Below are positions 1 through 15,000 of a stretch of DNA of 64,000 nucleotides, in pieces. A model generated the notes under the pieces. The model saw only the letters and a list, made by a program, of their open reading frames with translations. It was not told where the DNA came from and did no database searches. The translations under genes were made by a program, and so were the position numbers. The stretch comes from Maea johnstoni (Eukaryota > Annelida > Polychaeta > Spionida > Magelonidae): assembly GCA_963942565.1 (NCBI GenBank), contig OZ012686.1, positions 30,138,236 through 30,202,235 on the forward strand, in the 5' to 3' direction. Position 1 is the first letter of the stretch. Each line of letters opens with the position of its first letter.

Positions 1-3000
1 CCTGCTCTTGATTTCTTCCTCCTCTTTGCTCTTCTCTTCCTCCATGAGCCTGGCAAACCTGGGAGGTACCTCGGTCATTTCTAGATGGCGCCACCCTGTC
101 CCCTGCTGCCTCTTTCTGAAAATATAGAATAAAGACAAATAACTTATTATTGCCAAAAGTTGAACCTTAACAAAAATGACCTTATCTTACAAACCATGCT
201 ATATCTCATTCACTTGTTATGTAATTGAAGGTTATGATTCTTACACTGTGCCTGGCTGAATCATTGAGAATACAAAAGAACATTTGTAAGAAACCAGTGT
301 CGCAGCATTGGATTCATAAAGAGGGCTCTAGCCTTTTTCAGCACAGCTAGGTTTCACCCATCTACCCTAGGAGATTGAGAAGAGAGCGCATTCCAAAACC
401 TTGGTCCTTTTCAGAACAGACAAAATATAAACCTTTTGTTAAACATGAGTAGCCTGAGCAGTACATGAACTCCATCAGACTTGGATTTTTCTAAACCCTG
501 TTCTGCCCAGATATAAATTCCGCCTATATATAATGGATAAAGATGGTTGTAGAAGACTTACCTGGTCTGTTTTGTCTTAGTCTTTCTGTTGATTTCTGGA
601 TATCTGTCTTCCTCCTTGTCCCTGTTCCTGACCAGTAGGTGGGGTGCCTTCTTCAGCCCTTCATTGGTACTATCCATGGTCTTCTCCAAGTAACTCTGCA
701 CACACATTGAATCAGAGAGAAAGTCTCATTGATAAACAACAAAAAACATTTTTTTCAGCTTACAAACCTCTTGTGTTGCTGTTCAGGAGTGACCTTACCC
801 CTGCTGTGAAAGTGGAAGGAGGCATATGCATACCATCTTTCTAGATTTATCTAGTAGATGGGACCTTTGAATAGGTTGATATATTACACAATGAAATATA
901 CTTAGATGCATTTAGGGACACACAAATATTTTAGGGTGCATTGTACTCTTATTGATATACAGGTAAACTGCTACATCTATCTTATCTAACTCTTGACTTT
1001 CTTCTACCTTCCATAAACTTTGGTACTGATCGACTCAATATTACATAATTTTATGTACAAGTCTTACCACAATGTGAATTCAAATGGCTTGATCTGAATA
1101 GCTCAGGGTACAGGCTTTTGTAGATGGAAACGGGTCGCTGAAATTACCAAAGGATCTAGAGGGGGATTATTGATGACTTAACCCTTCCAATGCTGCGGCT
1201 ACTTTCCCCCAAAGCACAAGGACGCAAAGATTTTTGAAAACCATATTAACCCTGTTGCATTTGTATTCATTGAATAACTCTCCTTGAGTACTCTCATGTG
1301 AGTACCCATTGCCACGTTTTCAGAAATTTTTAAAGGTCTTTGCATCAATCTGTGTTGGCCAAATTAGCCACCAGCCTCATAAGGGTCAAATGGCGTGTGG
1401 GTTACCTGTATATATAAAGAGTGTATTAATTACCTGATGCTCCTGCCTTAGTTTTTGGAGTTCCTGCTGCTGTTTTGCGAACTCCTCTGCCTTCTTCCTC
1501 TCGCGTTCCTGCCTGAGCTGCTGCTCTGTGTGGCGGCGAGGCTGCTGCTTCATCAGCTCGTGGTACTGAGCCAGGTGCTTCTCCAGAAGCTGCTGTTTCT
1601 GGGCCTTCTCCTCCTTCTCTTCTTCATTCTCAGCCTCATCCCCATCCCTCCAGAACTGAAAAAGACATCAATAGCCAGCGTTTAAAGGTATTAATTTTCT
1701 TTCCTCCTCCTTCTTCTTCATTCTCGAGCTCATCCCCATCCCTCTACAACTGAAACAGACATCAATAGTCAGCGTTTAAATGTATCAGTTTTCTTTCCTC
1801 TTTCCTTTTTCTCTTCTTCATTCTCGAGCTCATCCCCATCCCCCCAGAACTGAAACAGACATCAATAGTCAGCCTTTAAAGGTATTAACCCTTGTCACGC
1901 TGCATTGTCTGGCGGGGGCTAGGGCCCCAGAACTGTATTGTTTTTTTGCAACAAATTATGTTGCATTGCTGTTGCGCTGTCAGTGGGGGCAGTTGCACTG
2001 CCGGCGGGGTGTAAGTTTCTACAGCCATAAAATGCAAAATATTCAAAGAATCTGAAATAAAAAAATACTACCTGAAACTCCTGTTCTTGTTCTTTTTAAT
2101 AGTATGTTTTTTTTAATAAGAACTAGTAGATAATATTAGGAGAGATCAGTATAAAACTAAGGAATAGTAGAATGCATGCAGATTTTGAAAAATGATTACT
2201 GAAAAGCAAGTATTTATAATTCATTAGCCCCACTTTAGCCTGAGATTTCTTAAGTTTTACATGAGTATCTTCTCATGAAAACCATATATTCAGAATCCTT
2301 GTCAAAAACTAATAAATAGGCTGATGACTATTATTTGTTTATATGTTTTATTTTGTTATGAACCATCCTAAAGTAAATGGAAAGCAAGTAAATTTTGTCA
2401 GGAACGAATTCTGAGAGCGCATCAAAATGAATTCTAAAATTTCAATTACCTCAATTCGATAGCGCTATAAACCAATGGAAAAAAGAAAATCTGAAATGTA
2501 AAACATTAATATATAACACAATTCAAACGTCCTCAATCGACTCATGTGATTTTTATTTGAAAATTCTCAAGTTTTGCACCCCAAATCAACACTTGAACTC
2601 AAAACGAAATTGTTGATTTATGGCCGCCATTTTGTGATCTGAAGTTCGCTAACTTTCTGGCGCAACAACATGCACTGGTATAAAATTCCCATAATAGTTA
2701 AAACCTGCAATAGAAATACAAATAAATACATATGGCGATTCCCTACCTTCTTATCCTCCTTATGTTGTCTTTATTTTGTGTTGAACCATCAGTTATAGCC
2801 TTTTTCGAAGGCTTCAAACATTGATGGTTAACACGTTGTCAGGACTTGTAATCTTGTTTACGGCAAATTCGATTTCTAAATCCGTTTGCCGTAAGCAATG
2901 CACCTACTTGCATTCAAGTCTCTATTTTGTCAACCGCCCAATAAACAATTCAGAAAGTTATATATTCAAATAGATATGTTTCTTGGCTTTCGGAATATGT

Positions 3001-6000
3001 AAAATTTATTCAGAAACAAACATGGAAAGTATTTATTACGATTGTGTAAAGTGCAGCGAAAATCTGAAAATAGACCGATATTTCAAAATGGCGGCTGAAG
3101 CGAGTGCGAAGGAAATTGCTTCGCACTTGTTTTAAAACGATCAATACAGTTACAAAACAAATTTATTTCGAAAAACAAACATCATATTCTGATTCCCTGA
3201 CATCCATTTCATGCAAATATTAACTTTATTGAATTTAAGATGTCAGGGATGAAGCAATCGTGATCGTTGGAAAAACCGGAAGTGGTCGTAAATCTGCCGA
3301 CCGGCCGGCGCTGTGCCGGTCTTGACAAGCCAAAACATCGTTTTTTTTCATTTCTATCGATCTTAAATGAATAATACTAATGTTTTTCTTTGTCAATTTG
3401 ACAAGGAAAGACATGTGAGAATAGGTGAGATATTTATTTCACCTATTCTCAAGTTATTTCGCCATAACAGCTGAATAACTTCTAGCTGTCTTCTTGATTG
3501 TACGCCACACTTGATGTATGAAATGTGGCGTACAATTGAGTGTTCATTTGCCCGGAATATTCCGGTCTCAGTTCCTGGGCCCGTGGGGACTGAGACCGGA
3601 ATATTCCGGCCGTAGCGTGACAAGGGTTAATTCTCTTTCCTTTTTCCTGTTCCTGGGCCTTCTCCTCCTTTTCTTCTTCATTCTCAAGATCATCCCCATC
3701 CCTCCAGAACTAAAAAACAAGAGGGACAACTGTGGCGTCATCATGCCAATAGCATTGTTTGGTTGCTTGGCCTTAGTTTTCTTCAATATTTAGATTTTTA
3801 AAGATTTTATTTCTTTTTGCTAAGGGCTTTTTTCTGTTTCCTTGTTCTTGTCAGCATTTAAAGGTAATACTTCTCTTTCCTCTTCCTTTCTGATTGTTCC
3901 TCTCTTCCTCATCACCATTTAAAAAAGCCTCATCACACTCACATCTTATGGTAGGAAAAATAAGTTTCCCTCCTCTTCGAGATAAACATACTGTTTCTGA
4001 TGTTTCTGCTTTTCTTTTTCATCCTCCAACATATCGTAGTCATTCAAGAATTGACTAGAATAAGTAACGTAACCCCTAGGATTTTGCCTGAGTTGCAGCA
4101 GGAAGACCATAAATATAAGCACTGCTCCCTATGGGGATCACAGTGATATTGGGCAGACTATCACCATTTTGCTGAGCAACTATATACATCATTTTCAGTT
4201 CATTTGTCTGTATCTTTAACCAGTACCCCTTTTATTCCAGTCTGTATGACTAAGACTAGCAAAAAAACATAAACTGAAGATAAGATAAACCCTTCCTTCT
4301 TGAAGACCTGTCATTTTTCATTTCCACCAAACTGAAATAAAGATTCCTTTTTTGGATTCCAAATGACACAAATCTGCACCATTTTAAAATTTGAGGAAGG
4401 GCTTTTTCATATTGTATACAGCTTTAATTTCGAGTGCTAAAAATTTCGCTTTGCTGCCCTGCTGGAGGGTATTTGTGAAACTTAAAATTTGCGCACTCAA
4501 ACTAAACCATATATTTATTTTATATTTATTTGAAGGATGTTATTTTGGAGCTATCATGGGGAGCGCAAAAATAGCAAAAATTAAATGCCTGTAAAAAATA
4601 CCAGTTATGCTGTATTTTAGTAGTTATACAGTAGATTCTTTGATCATTTTTCCCTCCTTTACCTTGTTGGCCTTTGCTTCTCGCTCACTCTGGGAGAGTC
4701 CCCCAGTATCCACATGGCGCTTGGTCCTCACTTTATCCAGGAAATCCTGGAGCTGTCTGTTCCTTTCCTGGGTATCAACATCAGGTTTCAATGGGGCCTG
4801 TTTACACAAAACACACAGATAATTAATAACTGATAAATAAAGCATCCATCTGTACCTTAAGGTACGTAGCTTGTGGGGTTAATTTATTGGACTCAGATTT
4901 TCACCTGTTCTGCTTTTATTTGAGTCTTTAGTCTATACAAATACTCATAGCTATTACTATGCCAAATTCCAAGCAAATCTATTAATATTTTAAAACCAAA
5001 AATGCTTGCTTGAAGAGACCATATTTTGGTAAAATTCAACATGGAGCCAAAAATGTTTCCTGTCAGTGTCCGAGCCTATGGGAGTATCTGTAATAGATGG
5101 TCTCTTACTCTGCTCAGTGATGGCCTAAACAGTAACAGTTAGTGGTCGGACGATTAAGCGAGAACTTGAGCATTTGGTTGAGGTGAGGCCGACTCGACCC
5201 GTTCCAACGGCATTTGAAGTAAACGATTATTTCAAATGTGAAGTTTCTGAATAAATTTTGAGAAATAACGCGGTCAAAACAGCCAAAAACAACAGAACTT
5301 TCGTTTAAATGACACGTAACGCCTCCGTGTCAACACTCAAGAGTAAACAAATCTATTGCACCATATTTGGTGCACCTATTCATCAAGTGCCGCAGTACAC
5401 CACATGTGTGCCTGGCATGTGCCGGTGCATGCCGCGGCACAATAATGTTTAAAATCGTTTGCCTTAAAATTACGGCAATGTGGCCGTAAAACTTGAACAG
5501 AATCGATTGATTGTTCAAAATATTTTTCGATCAATCGATTCAAAAAATTTCTTCGCATCCGAACCCTAGTAACAGTTGGTCTGATCATGAAGATACAGGT
5601 GTATAGGCTTTGAAATGTAAAAATCTCAAAATGGCCCTATATTCACAGATTAGCCCCACCTTATCTGCGGTCTGTTTATACAGTGATTACATCTACCTAT
5701 GAACATTAGAACCAACTAGGAGTATACAAAAAATCTAGAATTAGTACTTCAATACTGTCTATTATTTACCAGTACTTATGATTACAGGGTTCACCTTTTC
5801 ATTAATCCTAAGTACATGGAGTACAAGATTTGAAAAATGCAGTAGCCAATAAAGATTTCTAGAAGCCCAAAAGAAGTAATTCATATGCAAACTCAGGTAA
5901 TTTTTGATAATTCGCTAATGTTTTTTTTAGGTACCCAAGAACCCTACCTAAAACAACTTTAACATTTTACAAGCATCCTCTATTTTCATGCCATTATTGA

Positions 6001-9000
6001 TCCGAAAAACTAGTAGGAAAAAGTAGTAATCTATCTGCAAATTTAGGTAGTTTTTGCTAATTCGCTACTGGGGGTCAAGTTTACCTTCTCAATTTTACAA
6101 GCATCCTCTGTTTTCACGCCACTATTGATGCCAATATTATCACTTGCATCTCCTGCTTGGCTGGGAAATTTCATGTAGGATTCTGTTCTTGCTGGATTGA
6201 CTGTTCCATTTCCTATGTGCTGTCCATCTCCCTTGCCTGCCGACTCTTCCCCCTTTCTCCCTCTGTTGAGCAGTTCTTCCACGGCAGCATTCTTTATTTC
6301 CCTTTTCTTCATCTTGGATTCTTTCCTTTTCTGCTTTTTGCTGGGGCTTGCATAGTCTGTGTTTGCTTTGCTTGGTGGGTTCTTCACACCCATCAAACTA
6401 GTATCAGACTCTGAAAGTCGGCTGCATTGAAAAATGGAATAAAATAGAATTATCCAAATATGACATCCCAACTGGGATGTTATATTTGTTTTATTATATC
6501 AAAAACACCTTATTTTGGTAAGATATGAATGAAAACAACAATTCACTGACCCTATCAATAATCATATGACTGCAGCCTAACAGCAAACTGAAGTATCCCG
6601 GACCCATCCTATAGACCCCCAATTGAGAACATGTACGCTAAAATATCAATTAATTAAGATTTAATCTTAAACCTAAAGGGCTTACCATTCTTCACCCTAA
6701 GTAGGTATACTGTGCAGCAGTTCCTTTCGCAGCATATACTCTAATTCAATCTAAAATTCCATGTTGCTAACGGTCCGCCATGTTTTTTGCTGATTCGCAA
6801 TTTGCACGTGCAGTGATAACGTGACAAACAATGACGTCAGCAAACAAGCAGGACGCACAAGCATACGATGCGTACTTTGGGCCATAACGGCCGATCAGTG
6901 GACATGCTGGTTTGCCAACCGTCTGTCAGCCAATCACGGATTAGGATCTTCACGTCGTGAGGTATAATAAAATCAAATATATCTATCAGAGTAGAGTACC
7001 TGAGGGGTGAAAGATTTCATTTCCTTTTGACAATTAATTGTCCTGTTGAGATTTCTAATATTTCGAACAGTAAGTGTTTAGAATACATGATAAAGACATA
7101 GTGGTCAAACACTAAATAGACCACTGCTTGGTTTTTAAATAGAAGGATTAGGAGAATTGATGACCCTTATTGGCTTGATGGTTAACCCTTCCAATGCTGC
7201 TCAGCAAGACTACTTTTATCTGAAGCACAAGGATGCAAATAATTTTGAAAGGCATCTAAACCCTGTCATGTTGGTATTCATTGTATTAAACTCTCGCTGA
7301 GTATTCTCAAATGAGTACGCATGAGCCAGGGTTTCAGTCTTTCTTCAGGTTTTTTGCATCATTTTGTGTTGGCCAATTATCCACCAGCAGCAGAAGGGTT
7401 AACATTCTCCTACATTAATATGTTTAAAATATATCTAATCAGATGAGTTCTTTTATCTATTTTCAAAATAACCAATATTTTTTTCTAACATAAATCATTA
7501 CATAAGAGGAAGCATTTGTATGATCAAAGAAAGATAAGGGGATAAATATCAAGATGCATAAAACACAAAGTAATAAACTCAAATGCATACTTACTGCTTC
7601 TTTGCAATCAAGCTTTGTTGTTTACCAGCATTTTCCTTGTCTTTTTCTTCTTGTTGCTTCTTTAGTTCCTGTTGTTCCTTTAGTTTCTGTTGCTTCTTTA
7701 GTTCTTGGTCCTGAAGTTCCTGTTGCTGCTTCAGTTTTTCTTTTTCTTGTTTCTTCTGAATATCAGATTTGATCTGCTCTCCAATTTCTTGCATCTCCTA
7801 AAATGTAGATACACAGTGAAACCTGATATACCAAGAACCTCCATACACTGAGAACAGTCTCATGGCCAACATTACAGGAAATGTGCACAGCTAGAGGCTA
7901 CCGTAGCGAGGTCCCTAAAAGTGGAGTTCTCCCTACTGTAAGAGGCTGGGCAGGGCTGCGCTTCCTGCTTAGCTGCACCCGAGAGAATCCAATGCATCCA
8001 AATCTATATACTAGGTCAAATCAAATAAGCTATCCGAGGGGCTGTTACACAAAAAGAGACAGCCTCACAGATTACCCCTTGTAGAAGAAAACTGAGAGTA
8101 AAAGCAGTTTTTATTGAAATGACTACATAAGAGTGGTATATTTAGGTAAGGAAGTATATGATACAGCTTACTTGCAGCTTAATACAAGAGTTTTAGCATG
8201 CTCCTGAGGGTTGAAAGTTGAATTTAGTGACTTTCAAAAGTTCTATGTGACCATTTCCTGTCATGAAGAAGCCACTAATTTCAAAGCATAGGGACATGAC
8301 CCTAGAACATCAAACATTGTATACCTTGTATAATGTAGAAGGCATCTCGAGAGGAAAATACTTCCTCAGATCTTCTCATAATAATTTTGAATTATAACCA
8401 CCTCAGAAGTAGGAGGGGAGGGCTCAGGCACTACTAAACTGTCTTGATATCAAATATACATGCATGTTATCTCCTGTAACATTGAAACTGGTCTACATAG
8501 GAAAGTGGTCTCTAGTGATATGTGCTCTCATAAGCAGGGATGTACCTATATCCCATCTATCCTAGTGCTGGACACAGCTTGCCAGAATCTTTTTTTTTTT
8601 AACTCTATAGAAGTTTCCCCTACATAGATTATAGAAGAATTGAACGCCTCCCTACTAGCACTAGCATGGGATTGGCCTTAGAACCCTACACATCCCAACG
8701 CTCAGACTTGAATTAACCCTTATGCTGGTGGTGGCTGATTTTGCCAATACAAAATGAAGCAAAAAATCTGAAAAATGACTGAAACCCTGGCATATGGTAT
8801 TCATCTGAGAGTTCTCAGTGAGAGCTTTCCAATGAATACCAACATGGTAGGGATAAGATGGTTTTCAAGAATTTCTGCAACCTTGTATTTTGGACGAAAG
8901 TAGACTCAGTATTGAAAGGGTTAAGAGCCACGGTGCCACTATCTGGAAAGTTCTATAGAGGATTTTCTGAAACCCAACACCAACAACCAAGGCTGAAGGG

Positions 9001-12000
9001 TTTAAGCTATTGGAATGAATTGAACCTTAAGGATTTTTCATTGAAATAGATAAAGCACTACCTTTTCTCTCTTGCGCATGAGAGCCAGCTGGCTCTTCTT
9101 GCTTGGGGGCTTGGGTTGCTGAAACGATGGCCGGTTGGCACGCCTCTTGGCTCTCTGGAGTTCAAGATTTCAAACAATACAATTCCTAGGCTATCAGTTG
9201 AGAAGACATACATAGTTGTTTGAGAGATGAAAGGATTTTAATTATGATTATCAGTAATTGTCCGAAACATACAAATATATCTCTCTCAGAAGATACAAAG
9301 GAATATAGTAATGAAATTCTACGTACACTGGTTCTCAAGACATCTAGCATAAAATGTATAAAATCTATTCACTCAACTATATGAAATCCATCTTAACTAT
9401 AAAACATCTTGGAAATGAGGTTAAACAAAGATAATATTTTTTATGGAAATGGTCTAATAAACCACTGATGAAAAAAATCATAAGAAGTTCTAAAGATATA
9501 TGCCCATGTAAAATCTCAAGATGACATTAAGGCACAATTACAAATGGCACAGAAACTCAGACAAAAAGGATGTGACCCCTCATAAGGATTTTAAGAGCAA
9601 TATATTCTAACTTACCACAAATGGGAATAGTTGATCTATATCAAGGTCGGTCAACTAAACACTAGAAATGAGGCTAGAAAGAGAAAATCCCCCATCTAGA
9701 ATACATGTATACATTTCACTAAAAGAACCTGTATACTAGACCATTGAATTTTTTCTCACATATCACACTCTCTCTTTCAATCTTAAAATATTCCCCAACC
9801 TAAAAAGCTAGCTTATTCTAAGGTACCTACCCTTGTTTTAGCATTTGCACGTTTATTCGGGTTTTTCTCCTTGGCCCAGGCATCATATGAATGAAATCGT
9901 CTCAGCTGGATTAGAGAAAAATCAAGAGAAAAAAATGTTTTTAAGCTGGAACCAGTAAGCAGGGAGGGAAATGTTTGAAAAGATATTCATTGCTGTACGC
10001 TAATAAAATGATTCAAATGTTTTCTATATTTAGTATTTTAAGAAAAAAGGTGGTTCGAATCTCTTACGTTACTAATGATGGTATTATGAAACAAAACATA
10101 TTTATATTGAGTTTTGCCACAATTGGATATATGGAACACAAAAATAGGTCAAAAGATATTGATAACACAATCTATAATATTCATTTTTCATGTATGCATC
10201 TCTCCTGAGCACTAGTCATGCTGCTTTTTTGCAATAATAGTTTTTGCCTTTAACATAGAAGCATCTTTCACCACCACAAGAATTATCTTAGGCCAGCTTC
10301 AGCCAGTCAGCAGCCATGTTATTTCTTCACTGAATTACTTAACCATAGAAATTATCCACATAGTCAGACACATATTTCCATCAACAGATGCAGAGTAACA
10401 TCTAGAATCTTGGCTGATAGGACTATTCGGCAAGCATTTAGACAAATAAGTGATGGATATCAAAGCATAAGGCAAAAGTTATATAATTCATATAAACAAC
10501 AGTCTTAGCATGCTTCTTCCAAAAAATGTATCAGCTCAGGTATTGAGTAATAGTACACATAAATGATGATTATCAAAATCTAAGATTTAGGTACTGCTAT
10601 TTGAAAAGGATTGTTCATGGTGAAAATATTGTTTGAAAACAACTGCAAACATAGCAAAAAATAACCTACATCCTCTTCAGTCAGGACATAATCATCTTGT
10701 TCCTCTTCCTCCTGTTCTCGCTTTTTCTGAAATGATAACATTTAAAGTGATAATTTCCTGTCAATCTTCATTTACCCACAAATGCTTGAAGATATAAATA
10801 ACAGGTGTTGTCTTGATATATGATGCTGTCAAAAATAAGGTAGGAATTGATCATAGTTTCATAAGATGTTTGAAGGAGAGTTATAGGTATGATTTTGATT
10901 GATATTCCTCCTAATAATATTTTCTGAAAATTTATGAGTCAGAGATATCACTAAAATAGACAGTATTGGGTGCTACAATGGTTAAAGTTAAACAGGAACC
11001 AGTACATCTGCACTCACAGTAAGAAACGTAAAGTCTGAAATTTTGCACCCTAAGGATACAGCACAGCAATACTACGCAGCTCGCATCCTATTACCTGATC
11101 ACTTACAATGGCCCTCTTCATATCCCTAGCATTAAGTACAAGCTTATGAGCTCAAATTTCATACCCACAGGGCAGAAAATGCAACGAGACATTCAACTTC
11201 CAAACCATAGTACTGTATGTTCATTTCATTCATTCCCAATTTTTATTCCAAATCCTTATTTTAATGACCTGCAATCACCAGTAATACTATTAAGAGTTAT
11301 GTAGACCTACGCAGGATTACAAAGAAGGGAACTACAATACATACAACAATAGTTAAGTGCTAAGGGATTTATATATATTTCATAATAAGCATTGTAGGGT
11401 CTAATACTAAATGTTATAATATACCTCTTCCTTTTTAATAGTCAGCTATGGCAATTTTAAGTTGTTGGAAGGACACACAGCTGGATGCACCTTACATGCT
11501 GAGTAATACCTTAGAAGAATAAAAGAATGGATATGTAGCAAGAAACCAATTACAATATGTGCTATAGTGAAGGCCTGGCTATGCCAGGGGTCTCAAATCT
11601 GGCCTAAGTGCGATGTCAATAGGAGACAAAGACCAATGAGTGCTCTCGTATTCTTTACATTACAAAGAAACGTGCACACCAACATGCGCAGAACAGGACT
11701 TATGGGCTATTCGCTGCAGCCAGCCTGTTCAGGTTGACCGGCTGCTTTCATATCCACTTGTTTTTATTCATCTAAGGTAAAACCTTCGGTGGTTGCTAAC
11801 AAGATACCCTGGATGAAAGTTGCCTTCAAACAGCTTTGAAATCTTTTCTTACCTTATACAAGAATTCAAACAACCTCTCCTCTTCTTCCTCCTCAGGAGT
11901 TGTCTGATGAGACTTCTTTTTCCTTTTGGAAGCAAAACCTACAAACAGGTCAATCATGGAACTGAGTTTCACATTTAGTATTTCTTAACTTCTTTAAAAC

Positions 12001-15000
12001 TATAATCTTAATTGCCTTTTCTGAAAGGATATCACCCATGTCTAATTTCAGGTTAAGACTGAGTTGGAATTCACTTTTTATCACTATAAGGCATGAATAC
12101 CAAACAAAGTAATGCCATTCCCAATGTGTTTCAATGGGAGATTTGTTCCCTCATCTCCCCCACCAGGGAACCTCCATTCATCTTTTCCAAATCGAAGGTT
12201 TTGGTATTTTCACTAGCCCCAGATATGCAGAAAAGTAGTTTTTTCAGACCCTGATCTACTTTGCTTAAGCATTATAATGAGTGATATGACCTGATGTAGC
12301 GATCTCTTTCCTTAGAGCTGCACCTAGTTCCCAAAATGTGCTATATAGGCTGGAACATAGAGTAGCTTTAAAAAAAATACCCTTCTTTTTTGGCCAAATA
12401 CTCTTATTTCTACAAAGGGTAGAGGGTATACTAGCGGGTTATTGTGGTGATTGGTGATAATGTCTGCATGACTGTAGTGATGTTTTAGTTATTATAGTAT
12501 AGAACTTCATGTAGTTAAGTAGCTTCTTTCTTTTCGTTCTCGGAAGACCGGTGAAAATGATAGAATATAGGCCTAAAAAGAAAACTGAACTCACATGCGC
12601 TTACATTTAGCTTGTTTCATTAAAAAGGAAACTTACAAAAATGCAAAGTGCATGGATTACTTACGTCTGCGATTGATAGACTCGAACAGAAGTTCATAGA
12701 ACATGTCAAACTGCAAAACATAACAGATCAAATTATGAATTTACGTCAATTCCATTGAATCATCAAATGAATCACAGTAACATTTAAATACAGTGCAATT
12801 TAGATAATTCAAGAAACTTCATGGAAAACCAAGTATTAGCAGGGACTTCAATACCTAGATGTTATTCATTTTCCCTGGTATTAGTAAGTTCTGAGTCCTT
12901 CTTAGCAAAACGGGGTAAGTAAAATCACTTTGTTATTGTCAAAAAAGATTAATGATAATTCAATACAGAGCACTTACAAAGAATTGAAACTCTTCGTCGT
13001 CATCGTAGAAGTCTTCATCATCATCATCGGAGCAAGGGCAATGGAACGTGGCACCACAAGCGCAGGAGGCTACTCAGAGGGAAACATAGGATTAGAAATA
13101 GCATGACAAGTTACTATTTTCCTTATGAAAGCATCCTATTTGATGATATAAATTATATCCCACTTAACAACTCTTCTTTACACATAAGTTATTTTAAGCA
13201 TTTACTGTCATTAATTCAATAAGTGTCTTATCACCAACACATCACTTCTAAGGTCTAAAAAAAGTTGTTTGGTTCCTGTAACCCTACCCTAACAAGTTAT
13301 TTTTCAAAAAAATCCCTACCCTAAAGTTTTTTTCCACCCTCCCAACTCCCTATCATTGTAATACATGCATAAAACACATATTTTTGAACAAAAAAATAAT
13401 CCAAAAAAAATAATTTTACAGACCTACCTACTAGAGCTGCACTCACAGAGGGAGATCGACTCATGAGCTCATCACCATTTTGACTCATGAGCTCATGAGC
13501 TCGTGGATGCGCGCTTTTCTAAATAAATATTCATTATTCAGCCCAAAATATTTACTGATGGAGAATTGCTAACAGTTACATTGTTATTTCATTTTAAAAT
13601 GTGCCTGCATATAAGAATACATAGCTATATTTAATTATTGCTTTCTATCAAGCGGTACAAAGGTCAGTATAACACTCAACACTGCCTTTATACATTGGGA
13701 TTTGTAAACAAAACATGCTAGCGATAAGCAGTAATAAGAAAGTATGTGTGAGATGCTCTGTGTTACGTTTGTGTACAAACATAGACGAGTTCGCGAGTTG
13801 ATGACTTCAGCTCGAGCTCGGCTCGCTTGCCCTAATGCTCGAGCCACTCGAGTTCGTGAGTGGTGAGTGCAGCTCTACTACCTACCCTATTTTTTTTCGG
13901 ACTGTTACAGGAAACAAACTTTTTTTCTAGGCCTAATTAAATGGGTTGAATTAGATAAGACAAAGCTAGGTTCTATCATGAACCCAATCATGCTTCATGT
14001 CCTCCCCATAATATGACAAATTCTGAATGGAGACAGATTGTTGATATAATATGGCATTGCATTATCATCTCTAAAATATATATTGAAAAGCTATTGGTAG
14101 GTATCTGACGAGGCCTAGAAAAAAAATTGTTTCATGTAAAGGTCTGAAAAAAAATAGGGTAGGTAGGTCGGTCATAGAAAAAAAATTAGATTATTTTTTT
14201 GGTCAAAAATGTGTGTTTTTTGCATATTTTACGTTGAATGGAAGTTGGGAGGGCGGAAAAAACTTTGGGGTAGAGATTTTTTTGAATAAAAACTTGTTAG
14301 GGTAGGGAAACAAACAACTTTTTATTAGGCCAGAACTCTAAACCATTAATATGCTGCTGGCGGCTAATTTGGCGAATAGAAAATGCAAAATGCAAAAAAA
14401 AGAATGAAAAATGATTGAAACCCTGGCACATGGGCATTCATGTGAGACAGTGCGAGCTATCCAATGAACACCAACTTGACAGGGTTAAGATGTTTTTTTC
14501 AATCTTTGTGTCCTTGTGCTTTGAACAAAAGTAGCCTCAGCATTGGAAGGGTTAACAATATGTATCAAAAAATTTCCAGACTATGCTGTCACCAGAAAAA
14601 TACCCCCCTAAGTATTGAATTTTTCGCCTATGCAGGGATGAATTGGAAGAGTGTATAGAGTAAATAAAGTAGTCTGTGTGTACTGACCATAATAGTCTGT
14701 GTGACTAAGCATGCGGTAAGCATGACTGAGCTCCTGAAACTGCTCTGTGGCTTCCTCATCATCAGGGTTCTGCCAAAACACAACAAAGCAGAATACACAC
14801 TATGCAGGGTCTTAGACAGGATTCAGAAACTGGGTGCCCAAAATCAGCAATTGTAACATTTTTGGGCATACTATTTTTCAAGGAAACCCACAATTAAAAC
14901 CATAAATATGTATTTACTTATTGAAGTAAGGTAAAATGTCCATATACATTACCATTGGAATTACATTGAGGTGAAAAAAATCATTAACATGCTTGAAATA

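Noticed and set aside
4005-4051. Exon-like stretch on the minus strand (FLNDYDMLEDEKEKQK)
   Set aside because: It resembles the neighbouring J-gene exon, but its acceptor gives a frame incompatible with exon 4797-4663, so it is more likely a decayed duplicate.
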